A stretch of DNA of 64,000 nucleotides from Saprolegnia diclina VS20 (GCF_000281045.1 NW_008246165.1:85604-149603), one strand, 5' to 3'. Shown: positions 21,787-32,891, numbered from the stretch's first letter. Made by a program: numbers and translations. The notes: generated by a model not told the origin, from the letters alone.

Positions 21787-23041
21787 CGCTGCGGCGTCGC
21801 CCGATGAGAAATGGCGCTGCGTGGATGGCCGCGCCAAGGCTTTGCCCAATCAGATTGCGTTCTGTCGTATCGCAATCGTTCCGGTACAGTTCCAACCTGT
21901 GCATACGATAAAATATTGGGATATTTCTTTCGCCCTCGTGGATAATATTGAATATAGCGGCGTCCCCGAGCGCCACGTCATTGGATCGTCCGTCGGTTTG
22001 TATGTCGTTTTTTTCGAGAGGCCAAAAATGACGTCCTCGTGCGGCTGTGCGTGCTCACGACGGGGTTGCATGTTGGCTAAAGGCTGTAGTAGCCTGCAGC
22101 TACTCGCCTTCCGGACTCTACTGCAGGCATCGTAGCTGCCTGTTTGTGTATCTTGTGGTCAGTCCAACAAGCAATCTCGGCTTCTACCTTCTGAAATCAT
22201 CGAATCGAATCTTGGGACGTCGCCACAGCTTCCACCTCGTCATCATGGGCCCTGGGCCCGGACCATCGAGCAAAAATCTTTCGCGGCTCTGTGCGACACC
22301 ACAGGAAAAAAAACCTTGTCTCTGCAACGTGCGCCTTTCTCAGTTGGGCCCCCCACCCAGTCACGTTTTTTAGGTACCCAAAGTTGAGACATTGACTTGA
22401 TTATGTGGGCAGTGGGTACCTCAAGAAAATATATTTGGGACGGGGCCCCACTATGACGTGGCATTCCAGTCTGCACTTGATGTTGCCATTCCTTCGGCTG
22501 CTAGGTCGCGAAGGATTACGAGGTCATAATAGCGTGCACGGGAGAGCGAATGTCCTTGTGGCGGACCCATGTATGATGTATAGCTGCAACCCAGCCGTCT
22601 GCTGTGACAGACTTTAGGCGTCATGACTTCGGCAGTCAAATCAAGGGCCTGCAAGTATTTTTTTTGAAACTCGCCAACAATTGCTGTTTTATTCCAACAT
22701 AAATCAGCTAGATATTCAACGCGAGCCAATACATGATGCTTTGAGCCTTCATAATTCTAGACAGACTTGTCCTTGGCCACTGAAATGGTCACAGCGTTGT
22801 GGCTCCGCGCATAGAGCGTGGTATCGAAAAACGGGGGGCTGGACAGTGCGTATTGTGCATTGCTGGCTGTACTTGCGATCATCGGTTGCCGGAGTATGTT
22901 TAAACCGTCGACAACGTGAGGATGGAGACGTATAGCTACAGTGGTGCAGCAACTGACGCGGAAGCGCCGCTTGAGCGACGTGTCCTCGCAACCTAAACCT
23001 GTCGAAGTTTTTTAGCGACTGGAGACGATAAACCTATTCGA
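21787..23041. other. 1.25 kb intergenic region, no gene seen
   Basis: It lies between the FUSC-like gene start and the oxidoreductase stop. ORFs here are short and mutually overlapping. A loose inverted repeat is present at about 22338-22450. A 92-codon minus ORF (22451-22729) has no recognisable domain. Confidence 0.5.
22338..22450. repeat. Imperfect inverted repeat around GGTACC
   Basis: A left arm with GGGCCCCCCACCCA and TTTTTTAGGTACCCA pairs loosely with a right arm whose reverse complement has GGGGCCCC and TTCTTGAGGTACCCA. About two thirds of roughly 38 positions match. It could be a decayed miniature element or chance GC-rich pairing. Confidence 0.25.
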
Positions 23042-24460
23042 TTAGCACGCCGGGTGCGAACTAAAGTACGTGTCGACTAGATCGAATGCAGACGCGATCG
23101 AGCACTCAACCGTCTCCATAAAGCGAACCGCGCCCGTGTGGTACGTCGACCGGTGGCCCTGGAGCTTTGCCAGGGCCGCATGCCAGCCGTTGGCAACCGT
23201 CGTTGGGCTAACGTGGGCAAAATAGTCCCAGCTCTTGCTAAACCGAAGATCTGCTGCTGTCAGTGGTGTGGCGACGGCCCCCGGCTCTGAAACGTTCTTG
23301 TTGAGCTGGGAAAGTGTGCTCTGCGCCAGCGCCGTGACGTTTTCGAGTGAGATCACGTCCTTGCCGCGCTTGTACGAGTAGACGTTAAAGTACTTGGTGT
23401 CGGACGGCTGCGTGTAGAAGATGACGGGCGCGCCGTCACCAAGCGGCTCGCCAAACGCCAGTGGCTTGGCCGCGTTGCCTGTGAGCTGGAGCTGGTTCGA
23501 GTACTGATGTTGCGGCTCGACGTGGTCGAGCGTCCAGACTGTCGTGAAGTACTGGACCGTCTCCACGTGTTTGAAGACGTCGACTTCCTGGGCGTCCAGA
23601 CCCAGTGGCTGAAGGAGGTCCAAGCGATGCGGGATCGTGTTGATGATCGAAGCGCACGCTTGCGTCTGAGGACCCTTGCCGTTCACCGTGTACATGATGC
23701 TAGCCCCGTCCGCTCGGCGGTCCATGCTGGCAATGGTTGCACTGTATCGAAAAGTTGCATGCGTTAACGACGACGCAATCTTGGCGAAGAGGAGGTGGTA
23801 GTCGGTGATGAAGATCGTCGACTGGTGTGTCGCAAATTGCACAAAGAGCGACGGCTTGATGTACGCCAGAGCATGCATCGTGGGGAGGTCGTGGAGCGAG
23901 CCGTAGCCGCATGCAGTGAGGTACACGTGAAAGAGCGGGAGGAGCGGCTCCAAATGATTGGCTGCCACAAACGCTGCCATGGGCGCCGCAATCTCGGCCG
24001 GCACGCCATTCGGAAAGCCCGGGCGGATGTAGGCTGCGTACTTGGCGTAGACGGCCGCGTAGCGCTGCATGGCAGCGACCGCCGCGGTCGCGTTCGAAGG
24101 AAGCGTCGAAGCGTCGAGGATCGTGCCTGTTTCGACGTTGTAGAAGTACTCTTGCGGCAGCGCAATGAGCGGGCGTTCGACGTTGAACTTGTCGAGGAGC
24201 TCGATCGAAAGCGGGTACATGGTCGTGTCGCCAAAAATGGCGCCAATGTGGTGGTTGAAGCCTTCGGGCGAGACCCAGTTCTCCGTCTTGCCACCAGGAC
24301 CGTCCTTCTTGTCAAAAATCACAACATCGGTGATGCCCTTCTCTGCGAGGCGCAGCGCCGACGCAAGGCCCGAGGGTCCGGCACCAAGAATGCAAACAGG
24401 CGCGGTGGCCGTGACGCCGGCGAGACCCGCGAGGCACGAGAGAAGGATCGAAGCGCGCAT
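23042..24460 (-). CDS. Secreted FAD-dependent oxidoreductase (flavin amine oxidase-like)
   Basis: An intronless gene for 472 residues. Starting at 24460 gives a signal peptide (MRASILLSCLAGLAGVTATA), which the longer frame from 24550 would bury. The mature protein begins with the FAD dinucleotide fold: ILGAGPSGLASALRLAEKG, the acidic end of strand two in VVIFDKKDGPGGK, then the flavin-contact stretch PEGFNHHIGAIFG. Later segments (IINTIPHRLDLLQPLG; WDYFAHVSP) fit NAD(P)-binding-like amine oxidase relatives such as fungal beta-cyclopiazonate dehydrogenase-type proteins. Several NxT/S sites agree with secretion. A signal peptide on such an enzyme suggests action outside the cell or in the secretory path. 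The substrate cannot be told. Fungal-type transfer is possible but not shown by the sequence alone. Confidence 0.7.
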   Translation of the reverse strand: MRASILLSCLAGLAGVTATAPVCILGAGPSGLASALRLAEKGITDVVIFDKKDGPGGKTENWVSPEGFNHHIGAIFGDTTMYPLSIELLDKFNVERPLIALPQEYFYNVETGTILDASTLPSNATAAVAAMQRYAAVYAKYAAYIRPGFPNGVPAEIAAPMAAFVAANHLEPLLPLFHVYLTACGYGSLHDLPTMHALAYIKPSLFVQFATHQSTIFITDYHLLFAKIASSLTHATFRYSATIASMDRRADGASIMYTVNGKGPQTQACASIINTIPHRLDLLQPLGLDAQEVDVFKHVETVQYFTTVWTLDHVEPQHQYSNQLQLTGNAAKPLAFGEPLGDGAPVIFYTQPSDTKYFNVYSYKRGKDVISLENVTALAQSTLSQLNKNVSEPGAVATPLTAADLRFSKSWDYFAHVSPTTVANGWHAALAKLQGHRSTYHTGAVRFMETVECSIASAFDLVDTYFSSHPAC

Positions 24461-25251
24461 GACAAGCAGCGAGAAAGTTGAGCAATGAACCGTTCTGAAG
24501 CTCCACTGAGTACAACGACTGGTACCATGTCTATTTGCGACCCTGCACACAACCCGTCGGACAATTGATGCGGGTCAAAAGCAAATGACAAAAAGGGGTG
24601 CGAAATCGATCCAACAAGTTGCCAATAGCACCATCTTTTGTCATGTGGGTCTGATCTTTGGTCCTGTCCAAATGCAAACGCGAAACTCGCGCTGAGCAAT
24701 CCAATCACCGTGAGAAACCAGGTGTTCGAGGACGCCGCCTTTTCTAACGTCGACACAAGCCTTGTCCAGTGGCCGAAGCTGTCCGGTTGGAGAGCATAAG
24801 TATCTCGTACTTCGTGGCCCGCGGTGTCTTCACCATATACACTACTCTGTACTAAAGTCGACTAAGATCTACCACCTACTAAGTATATTCCCAAACAATA
24901 CAATCGACGACATAAGCGTGATAAGACACCGAGATGCTCGCCAAACACCATTGGCTTGCTCCTAGTCGTGCCATACCCACATCGAGTACATCAGTCTAGG
25001 ATCATTGCAGGAAAGAACTGTGTCGCCTTGGCGACTTGCCAGAAATTGCGAAGCTCATGGCATCCGCACAACAGTCATCTGGTGGTTCTGCTCGTCACGT
25101 GATGCCCCACGAGCAACCTCTCGGGGCTCTGACAAATTTAGCATCGCAAACGTGCACGTGAAGACGCCAAATATAACGCGACGCAAGTTTGTTGTTGAAA
25201 TGAGTTATTCACACGACTCAGGTTTGTTGTATAAAGGCCGTTTGGCGAGCC
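24461..25251. other. 790-base intergenic region, nothing recognised
   Basis: It separates the oxidoreductase start from the ankyrin stop. Base composition is more AT-rich than the genes. A few CAAT-like words occur near 24535-24640, which may be the oxidoreductase promoter. Confidence 0.4.
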
Positions 25252-27048
25252 TTACGCGAAGACGTCCTGGAGATGCCGGAATGCCAAGAGGTCGGCGAGG
25301 TCGTCGGGGTGTCCAAAGAACTGGTCGCACCACCAGCGCACGAGCTTTTGCCGCGCGACGGGCAACATCCACGAGTGTCTAACGGCAACCGCGTCCAAAA
25401 ACGACACGGTCAACATCGATGGGTACTGAGCACACAGCTCGACGAGCAGTCGCTCGGGGTCGAGCGTTCTCGCGCTGCGATACGCAGTGATCGTGGCGCC
25501 ACCGAGCGTCGGGTCGATCTCGTCCGTAACGCGGCGACCAGTGCACGTCCAGTACAAGTGGGCGGCCGCGGCGGCATCCGAAACGTCGTCCGTGGTCTGA
25601 AGAAGCCAGCGGTGAAGTCTCCGCCACGGAGCGCGAGGGAAGAGCCGCACGATCGTGAGCGTCGTCACGTATCCAAAGGCGTCGTCGTCGGGGCCCACGC
25701 CCGGAAGGCCGAGGCGAGCTACGAGCTGCATGGTTTGGCTTGCGCCGCTGCAAAGCGCGCACACGGCGACGGGCCAGCGAACACCGGGCTCGGCCCGGGC
25801 GAGTGCGTGAAGCCCCATGGGCTCTGCCATGTCGAGATGGGCCACGAGGTATGGCGTCCACTCGATGCAGCGCGCAGCAACGAGAGCCTTGATAACGTCC
25901 GTCACTTCATCAGCGCAGCGAAAGATGCCAGTGTGCGCGAAGGAAATCATTAGTTTGGTAAAGTCCGGCCCGAGACGCATCGGACGGCGGTCGATGAGCG
26001 CCACGACATGCGCGAGAGGCGCCATGAAGACCGCACTCTCAAACGCCTCTCGCGAGCACACGGCGTGTGGGCAGTGGTCCAGCAGATACGTCACGACGTG
26101 GGGGTAGCACTTGTTCAGCGCCATGTTGAGCGCCGTGTCCGTGACCGTCGCAGGGTAGTGCTCGTGCAAGAACGCGACAATGTCGAGGTACCCGCAGGAG
26201 GCGGCCCGGTCCACTGCGTCGCTTGTCGCGCTGCTCCCGCTCGCATGAAGCCGCTTGACGACTGCCAAGTCGCCGCACACGGTTGCCGCTTCGATCAAGC
26301 TGCCAGCGGGCGGAGTGCAGCGGTTCTTCAAGAACCGAACGCTTTGAGGCGCGCGGCGCTTGGTCGCCCACGCGAGTGCGTCCGGTGTCCAGCCACGGGT
26401 CGTATACGAGGCGAGCAAGACGTAGAGCTCGCGACTGTTGTGATGGGCAATGCGCTTTGGAAGGTCTGACGACGTGGACGTCATCTCATTGGCTGCTTGC
26501 GCGGCGCGGAAGAGGCCCATTCGCTTCGCAAGGGCGTCGCGGGCCATGGCCAAGCTGCCACGAAGGCTTTGGACGGCGCGCGACGGCAGCGCCATGCGAG
26601 CTTCGGGGCGTGGCTTGGGCGCGATGGCTTGGACTGGCGAGACGCACGTACGTAGCTCGTCGACGACCTCTCGCTGCTTGAGAAGCAACCGAACGATCGG
26701 CACGTGGCCGCTGACAAAGGCGCAGTCGATGGCTTCCGCCGACACCAACGACCGCTCGTAGCGGAGGATGTACGCGACCAGCTGCGCGTTGCCATGAACG
26801 ATCGCGAGATGGAGCGGGAAGCGCTCGTCCGACGTCGAGTCCACCGGCAAGCAGAGGTCCTCGCTGCGGAGGCGCTCCGTCCAGTTGGGCGACACGTAGT
26901 CAAAGAAGAATACGGAACTGGAATCGCCCATGCGGCGGCGCTTGGAGTACATGGCTGCGCGCGCGATCGCTTCTAGAGGTGTCAAACCGTGCTGGTACGA
27001 GAAGACGATGGCCGCGAGCGCGGGCTCGACTAGCGGGTGCGCAGCCAT
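25252..27048 (-). CDS. Ankyrin-family protein, tandem member 1
   Basis: Intronless, 598 residues. It opens with the family signature (PALAAIVFSYQHGLTPLEAIA), then LCLPVDSTSDERFPLHLAI, where the ankyrin repeats begin. Repeats are degenerate hexad types: AIDCAFVSGHVPIVRLLLKQ, AVDRAASCGYLDIVAFLHEH, ALNMALNKCYPHVVTYLLDH. The C-terminal 200 residues are helical, contain many histidines and tryptophans, and end HLQDVFA. Its closest relative is the next gene (27315-28919), with the same order of blocks (SAEAIDCAF, KLVRWWCDQFFG against KLVRWWCDHFDG). The two lie head to tail 266 bases apart, as expected of a tandem duplication, and are now quite diverged. Likely a protein-binding scaffold; no partner can be inferred. 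Confidence 0.85.
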   Translation of the reverse strand: MAAHPLVEPALAAIVFSYQHGLTPLEAIARAAMYSKRRRMGDSSSVFFFDYVSPNWTERLRSEDLCLPVDSTSDERFPLHLAIVHGNAQLVAYILRYERSLVSAEAIDCAFVSGHVPIVRLLLKQREVVDELRTCVSPVQAIAPKPRPEARMALPSRAVQSLRGSLAMARDALAKRMGLFRAAQAANEMTSTSSDLPKRIAHHNSRELYVLLASYTTRGWTPDALAWATKRRAPQSVRFLKNRCTPPAGSLIEAATVCGDLAVVKRLHASGSSATSDAVDRAASCGYLDIVAFLHEHYPATVTDTALNMALNKCYPHVVTYLLDHCPHAVCSREAFESAVFMAPLAHVVALIDRRPMRLGPDFTKLMISFAHTGIFRCADEVTDVIKALVAARCIEWTPYLVAHLDMAEPMGLHALARAEPGVRWPVAVCALCSGASQTMQLVARLGLPGVGPDDDAFGYVTTLTIVRLFPRAPWRRLHRWLLQTTDDVSDAAAAAHLYWTCTGRRVTDEIDPTLGGATITAYRSARTLDPERLLVELCAQYPSMLTVSFLDAVAVRHSWMLPVARQKLVRWWCDQFFGHPDDLADLLAFRHLQDVFA

Positions 27049-27086
27049 TGCTCGACCGCTCTTCCCAGATTGATATTAGAGTGTCT

Positions 27087-27139
27087 GATTGGTCGTCATT
27101 GAAAAATGGACCAATCAGAGGCCGAAAATGCTTCATTGG
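27087..27139. promoter_or_regulatory. Three CCAAT boxes
   Basis: GATTGG at 27087-27092, CCAATC at 27111-27116 and ATTGG at 27135-27139 lie about 24 bases apart, 40-90 bases upstream of the ankyrin start at 27048. The even spacing of just over two helical turns is visible; the role is inferred. Confidence 0.5.
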
Positions 27140-27314
27140 TCGCTCGAACTTCTATGTATCGAGGGCCATACTTTAAATAAGATACCGGGAGTATTGTTTC
27201 AACTCAGCTGAGCCAAGCCTCGGCAGCCCTTGTGAGTGTGCCCTAAAACCTCTAATCTTTATATAAACTTGTATGAATATAGTGCTATGATTTGCGCACG
27301 AATTATCGTTTCGC

Positions 27315-28919
27315 TCAAGCAGCTTCGAGGCCGCGGGTCGACAAGAGTTGGGCTTGGCCACTGCCGTCAAAATGATCGCACCACCAGCGCACGAGCTTGC
27401 GTCGGACGTCTCGATGCATCCAGTCGCGGCTGGCGGCAATACAGTCGAGCAAATGCTCATTCAGAAGCTCCGGGTACGAGGCCCGCAGCACCAGAAGCAG
27501 CTTGTCGAGGTCGATCCAGAGCGCGTCACCAAACGATGGGACCGTGACGCCACCGTACGTCAGGTCGAACATCTCGGTAGCGCGGCGGCCCGTGCCTACC
27601 TTCAGCAAATACGCACCAACCTCGTTGCGCTTGGTGGTTTGCAGGGCGACGTCGTACCACATGTCCGGGTTCCACCACGCGATCTCGGGCAAGAGCCGCA
27701 TGAGCGAGAGCACGCTCGCGTGGTCGAACGCATCGTCGTACGCAAAGTCGGACGCTCCGTCTTCAAAGCAGCGACGCGCGGTCGTCGGCGAAAAGCTGAG
27801 CAGCGCGCAGACGCAGACAGACCAGCGCATTGCGGGCACGGCAGTCACGAGCGACAGCAACTCGTCATCCGCATTCTGTCGGACGACCAGTGCCACCATC
27901 GAAGGCGTCCACTCAATGCAATGTGCGACCGCGAGCATTTGCAGCACGTCTAATCGACGCAGCGCAAAGAGTCGGGCGATGACATCTCCCGCCGGGCGAA
28001 TCGGACGGTGCGCAATGACGCCGGCGACAAGGTCGAGGGATCCGTGCACAAGGCTCGTGGTGACGCTCGCCATCGAGCACACGAGATACGGGCAGCGCGC
28101 GAGGAGATATAGCGCGGCGTCGGTGCGGAGGTTGGAGAGAGCTCGCTCGAGCGCTTCGTTCGAGACGGTTTTGGGGCAGTGACGTACAAGGAAGACAACA
28201 ATCTCGAGGTGGCCGGCGGCAGCGGCTTCGGCGAGCGCGCGTGGTGTGGCACCGACCCCGTCAACGTGCAGGCGCATCGTAAGGCCCAAGTCACCATACT
28301 TAGCGGCCATGTCGACGAGATTGGCGACGGTAGGAGTGCCACGACAGCGCTCGTACAAGCACTCGAAGCTGCGCATCTTGTGGGTTTGAATCGCAAGCGT
28401 TAGTGCGTCATGGGACCAGCCGTTCTGCGTGTGCGTGGCGAGGAGGGCGTAGAGCGTCGGGTCGTCGTGTCTCACGATGCGCGATGGAAGGTCCCACGAC
28501 GTCTCGGTTGCAGGCGTTGCAGCGGTTGCATCGATCGGCTCAAAGCACGTGCGCAGCTCGGCGACGCTCGCTCGCTGCAGCAGCAGATACTGCACGATCG
28601 CCACATGGCCGTTGACAAACGCGCAGTCGATGGCCTCGGCCGACACCATCGATCGGTGGTAGTCGACAATGTAGGCGACCAGCGGCGCGTGGCCACGAAG
28701 GATGGCAAAGTGCAGCGGCAAGCGAAGATCGACGTTTGGCCCTGGTGGCAGGCAGAGGTCGTTGCACCCGTAGTGCACGCTAGAGCCTGGCGCAGCATAT
28801 ACGCTGCCGCGCTTGCGGAAAGATAGAGTGCGCGCGATGGCCTCCCGCGGCGAGCTGCCGTGCTGGTAGGCAACGATGGCCGCCGCCAGGGCAGACGAAC
28901 TGAACACGGCCATTGCCAT
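27315..28919 (-). CDS. Ankyrin-family protein, tandem member 2
   Basis: Intronless, 534 residues. The family signature is SALAAAIVAYQHGSSPREAIA near residues 8-28, followed by a glycine/serine linker and LCLPPGPNVDLRLPLHFAI. Degenerate ankyrin units include AIDCAFVNGHVAIVQYLLLQ and EAAAAGHLEIVVFLVRH. The C-terminal half is helical with the conserved block VRRKLVRWWCDHFDGSG near the end. It is a tandem paralogue of the gene at 25252-27048, about 60 residues shorter mainly through linker differences. The start is the first ATG of MAMAVF at 28919; a second ATG two codons in could also serve. CCAAT boxes lie just upstream. Confidence 0.85.
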   Translation of the reverse strand: MAMAVFSSSALAAAIVAYQHGSSPREAIARTLSFRKRGSVYAAPGSSVHYGCNDLCLPPGPNVDLRLPLHFAILRGHAPLVAYIVDYHRSMVSAEAIDCAFVNGHVAIVQYLLLQRASVAELRTCFEPIDATAATPATETSWDLPSRIVRHDDPTLYALLATHTQNGWSHDALTLAIQTHKMRSFECLYERCRGTPTVANLVDMAAKYGDLGLTMRLHVDGVGATPRALAEAAAAGHLEIVVFLVRHCPKTVSNEALERALSNLRTDAALYLLARCPYLVCSMASVTTSLVHGSLDLVAGVIAHRPIRPAGDVIARLFALRRLDVLQMLAVAHCIEWTPSMVALVVRQNADDELLSLVTAVPAMRWSVCVCALLSFSPTTARRCFEDGASDFAYDDAFDHASVLSLMRLLPEIAWWNPDMWYDVALQTTKRNEVGAYLLKVGTGRRATEMFDLTYGGVTVPSFGDALWIDLDKLLLVLRASYPELLNEHLLDCIAASRDWMHRDVRRKLVRWWCDHFDGSGQAQLLSTRGLEAA

Positions 28920-28945
28920 GCTTGTCGCTAATTATGCTGGCGTGG

Positions 28946-29008
28946 GATTGGCGATTAATCCGCGCGTGGTCGCTGTGGATTGGTGCGTTGATTAAAAAGA
29001 AGCCAATC
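28946..29008. promoter_or_regulatory. CCAAT cluster upstream of the ankyrin gene
   Basis: GATTGG at 28946-28951 and 28978-28983 and CCAATC at 29003-29008, within 90 bases of the ATG at 28919. The remaining spacer to 29769 shows no gene or clear motif. Confidence 0.5.
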
Positions 29009-29769
29009 AAACGGGCCACAATCCAAGAATGATGGTCTCCTGTGTCTTTTGATACTCACGATCGCCATTTTTGCCGCTGGAATGAGGTTCGAGCTGGTCC
29101 ATTAACAGTATTGGTCCTGCCTCGATGCAGTGATCTAGTCAGGTCAAAGCTGTGCATGCAAGATTCCCGCAGGGCTCAAGGGGCCGTCCAGCTAGTCCCT
29201 TCGTCATGTCTGCTACAAGTACGACGCGCTCCATGCGATCTACGAGTAAAGGATAAATGGCAGAAAATACGATGCTAAATTCCATTGAGCGACGTCAACG
29301 GCACCAAAATGGAAACAATGTTGTACAACACGTTGGGTCGATCCTGAGTCTTTCCCACCATCTCGACAGTACCTTGACCGTGTCCGGGCGACGACGCGTA
29401 GGCGCCGGTTGCTGCGTCCAGTGCCGTACAATATGTGGTCGCTCGGCCTCGGGGGCGACGTGAGAACACTAGAGTCGACTTGCTGACAAAACTGACCTGC
29501 GATCGACCACGAGGTCCGGCATCGCAACGCACGTGCTCGTGGAAGTGGCCAAAGTGCAGCAACGATTCCACGTCACGGAAGCTCGTCAATTGCATTTTGA
29601 ACTGCACCTCACCTCTTACAGTCGATAGAGAGACCTCGATAGCTATGATGCCAAATATCTGTCATATCGTTTGGACGCTCTAGCTTCACGCCATGGCACA
29701 GCCTTTCTACTCGATACATTGATAGTTCGCGTGATCAAACGCTTGAAACCGACAAGATCGCGCTCGTCC

Positions 29770-30522
29770 ATGGGTGGTCGGTACTCGAAAGGCCCGATCC
29801 GGAAGGACGCCCGGCCGCTGCTGCCCGCCGCGTGGAACGAGCTTGTGGCGCTCGAGCGATGGCTATCGGTCAACAACGTGCTCTTCGTGACGGACTTGGC
29901 GACGCTTCAGGCGTGGATGCCAGCGAAAGACGTTAGCGCGGCCAAGCGGGTGTTTACCTATCCATTCTGCGCCCTGGACCTTCTCGGTGCGTTCGCCCTA
30001 TTGCAGCACGGCGCGCCGACAACCCGCAAGCTCGAATGTACGGACGCTACGCTCGTCTGCCTCTTGATATTGGGATTGCGAGTAGTTGTCGGTCATTTGC
30101 TCAAGAATGGACCCGACTGCAACAAGCCCGAGCTTCTGATTGCCATGGGGTACGTGGTTCGTGGCGTCGCGCGCTTGAAAGGGCTGCCCACCGTGCCAGA
30201 CGCAACCTTGCAGTTTGTCGCTCGGCGTAAGCACACGCTCGTTACGTCAGCTCATGACGCCCGAAGCGTGCTAGAGGTCTTTGGGGGCGAGACGCAGCTG
30301 CCATGGTCTGTTGTTGTCGCCAAGCTCATCGTGCTGCCCGACATCATCTACTTTCTCAGCGACCTCGATATGGTATGCATGATCCTGAGGTGCTTGGCGA
30401 ACGCATTTTCACAGGTGTCGGTTGACAGCCTCGAGACGCTCATTGGCGAGCAAGCCCACCTCATGCAAGAGCTCGCCAAAGTCGAACATGACCTTGCGGT
30501 TCTCGGTACATTTCACAAGTGA
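29770..30522 (+). CDS. Unknown protein with N-myristoylation-type start
   Basis: Intronless, 250 residues from the ATG at 29770; the frame is open 99 bases further up but only from TTG. The start MGGRYSKGPIRK fits the myristoylation rule (G2, S6) with nearby basic residues, the usual pairing for membrane attachment. The body is helical and hydrophobic-patterned (ALDLLGAFALLQHGAP, TLVCLLILGLRVVVGHLL, VVAKLIVLPDIIYFLSDLD) without clear membrane spans. LLQHGAP looks like an ankyrin turn, so it could be a very decayed ankyrin relative. Its stop is only 54 bases before the next start, and no intron joins the two frames. Function unknown. Confidence 0.6.
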   Translation: MGGRYSKGPIRKDARPLLPAAWNELVALERWLSVNNVLFVTDLATLQAWMPAKDVSAAKRVFTYPFCALDLLGAFALLQHGAPTTRKLECTDATLVCLLILGLRVVVGHLLKNGPDCNKPELLIAMGYVVRGVARLKGLPTVPDATLQFVARRKHTLVTSAHDARSVLEVFGGETQLPWSVVVAKLIVLPDIIYFLSDLDMVCMILRCLANAFSQVSVDSLETLIGEQAHLMQELAKVEHDLAVLGTFHK

Positions 30523-30576
30523 CGAATCCCCCAACAGTCTTGTAAACTAGGAACCACAACACTACCTGTCCAGCAA

Positions 30577-32730
30577 ATGCCAACGCATCGCCACGGGTGG
30601 CTCTTCCACGTGGGCTTAGACCTGTATGCGGCGACTGCCACCGTGGGGCGTCGCACCTCCCAGACGCCGATGCAGATCAACATCGACGAGTGCGCGCGCA
30701 TGATCTTCAAGCACTTCAACGCCGAGCCGCGGCCTGTTGTCGGCAGCGGTGCCAAGAAGCACGTGGTCGCGCTCGAAGCCAAGCGCAGCTTCCGACACCC
30801 TGCAGACTTTGTCGCGTTCCTGGCGACCATTTCGGATGGCACCGTGCAGCTGCCGCTCGCGGAGGCGTCGCCGATCCTGCAGACAATGCCGCGTGACCAG
30901 CTCGAGCGCATCTACTGCTCTGACATGATTCGCTGGTTCAAGCACTGGGCGCTCGCCCAGAACCACCGCGGCCACATGGCGTTCGACCAGACGCCGCTCT
31001 GGAAGCACGCGGCCAAGATCATCAAGCGCCATGTGCAAAGCTACATGCTTCGCTGGGACGCCCTCCGAGGAAGCGTGCCTTGCGGTCCGAGGCCGAGCTC
31101 TCGGCTGCTCATGGACGAAGCCCAGTACAGTGTGCTCGTCAAGATCGACCCGCCGCTCAAGTCGACCATGGTCAAACCGGTCGCTGGCATTGGTGGTCGA
31201 CTAGACCTCGTGTTCCACGACGAGGCAGAAGGCGCGGACGGCCCGCCGCTCGTGCATCTTCTTGAAGCCGGGTACCCGACGGTCCTGTCGCTCGAGCTCT
31301 TTGTGTTTCGAGATGTGAATGGTACACTGGTGTCGATGATTTGTCGGCAACTTGAGCCCTGCGGTAGAGGCAACCGCGACACGGCTCGCGTTCTTAGTGA
31401 GTGAATTTCTGAACGACTACAACGTACTCGAAGGCCTCTCGGGGCTGTACGACAAGGCTGTGGGTACGCAAAACGTCTGACGTTCTTCGCTCCACGCGTT
31501 TCTAGTCACTGTGATGAACGGCCTCCGCGAGCACAGCGTGGCCGACGCCTACACAATCGGGATCGCCTCCGACAAGTTGTACCTGCAAATTAACTTGTTG
31601 TCCCAGCGCAATATTGTTGCGGAAATCGAAGTACGTACATCGTCGCCCAATGACGTTATTGACAGACAGTATGCTCCAGGAGATGTGCCAAGCGCCACTG
31701 CGCGACGTCGTCGACAAGCTCCATTGCGAAGTCCAGCTCGGCAACGCATGGAGTGAGATCGTGCAGCACGCCAAGGACATGCGAGCGCTCTTCGAAGCCG
31801 CTTGCAGCGACCCCACGTCCAGCGCAAGCGCATCCCTCCTGCGTCTCCTCTTTGACCAGTTTGATCGCAATGGCTCAGGCGCCTTGGAGCTCGACGTACA
31901 TCCTTCTCCTTCTAGCGCAAATACACTATACACGGGTAGGAGCTCAATGCGCTGCAGCAATCGCGGGGTCTCGGCGTCGTCTACAGCGATGAAGAGTTCC
32001 GCGCGCTTCTCGCCGCCAACGGCGAACTCAATGACTCGTCGCCTAACGGGCTCTCGTGGCAGGCCTTCTTAGCCCACTTTACAACCAACGGCGGGGTCTT
32101 CGACAGCGTCCAGCAGCTCGGTACGCGTGAAATGTATGTGTTGATGTTACCTCATGCGAGGTAGGGGGTCTCAACACCCTCTTGCACGGATCTATCTCGT
32201 GGGTCCTCGCCATCAACCGGCACTGGCTGCTGCACCTCGAAGCCAACGCCGCCACGTCCGTATGGCGCAACCGCTTTCTCAAGTGGAGTCTGCTACTGAC
32301 GCAGTACCTCACCGACGTGACGGTCGAGCTCTCCTTTCCAAATGCACTGAGCTGTGCGCGGTACCTCTGGCCGTCCGTCAAGACGTGGCCCGTCCTCGAG
32401 GCGCCGTATTGGCTCGCCAACCAGCTCTACGATTTAAGCACGCTCTTCTGGCACGCGCATACGGAGCCGCATACAGCCGACGAGGCAGGTTGCTTGAACC
32501 TTCTGTGCGCAGCTCGGAGCTCGCTCTCCAAGCTCGGCCACATGCGGTCGTCCAAGCAGCAAGCGGTGGCGTCCGAGACGTTCGAGATGGAGAGCATCCG
32601 CAAGTTCTTGGAGGCGTATCCTGCGCTTGAAGCCGCCGTCTGTGGCATCCAGCAGCTCTCGGTCGTGACGCGACCCGCGTCGTTCAAGGTCGAGTTGGAC
32701 CACTGCGTTGTGGCCAAAGCCAAACCATAG
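30577..32730 (+). CDS. EF-hand-containing protein of unknown function
   Basis: Six or so exons. The first (to about 31320) is joined by GTACAC...TAG to EATATRLAFLVSEFLND, then by GTACGC...TAG to VTVMNGLREHSVADAY, all in frame. Later exons carry LLFDQFDRNGSGALEL, a well-formed EF-hand loop (D-R-N-G-S-G), and YSDEEFRALLAANGELND, a likely degenerate partner. The last exon (about 32166-32730) is helical with tryptophans and ends VVAKAKP. The N-terminal 200 residues (INIDECARMIFKHFN, FVAFLATISDGTVQLPL, RWFKHWALAQNHRGHMAF) match nothing I know. An alternative start is the ATG at 30670. EF-hands bind Ca2+, so the protein is probably Ca2+-responsive. It sits 54 bases after the preceding stop, showing how tightly genes are packed here. 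Confidence 0.65.
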
Positions 32731-32743
32731 CATTCCTCTTCAT

Positions 32744-32891
32744 GATTGGCTGAAACGACAACGGGTTCGCGTTTGGGATTGGTGGCATGGTAACCTTATG
32801 CGCTGTGATTGGTTCGCGCCAAAGATTTGAAATGGAGCGATACGAGTGGCCAAAATGATTTGGATTTGGTTGCATTTGATACGCTGATTGG
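32744..32891 (+). promoter_or_regulatory. Four same-direction GATTGG boxes
   Basis: GATTGG at 32744-32749, 32777-32782, 32817-32822 and 32886-32891, all in one orientation, fill the 209-base spacer before the glutamyl-tRNA synthetase start at 32940. This is the densest CCAAT array in the window. Confidence 0.55.

Noticed and set aside
22451-22729. 92-codon minus ORF near the inverted repeat, considered as transposon remnant
   Set aside because: No transposase or reverse transcriptase motif; too short to judge.
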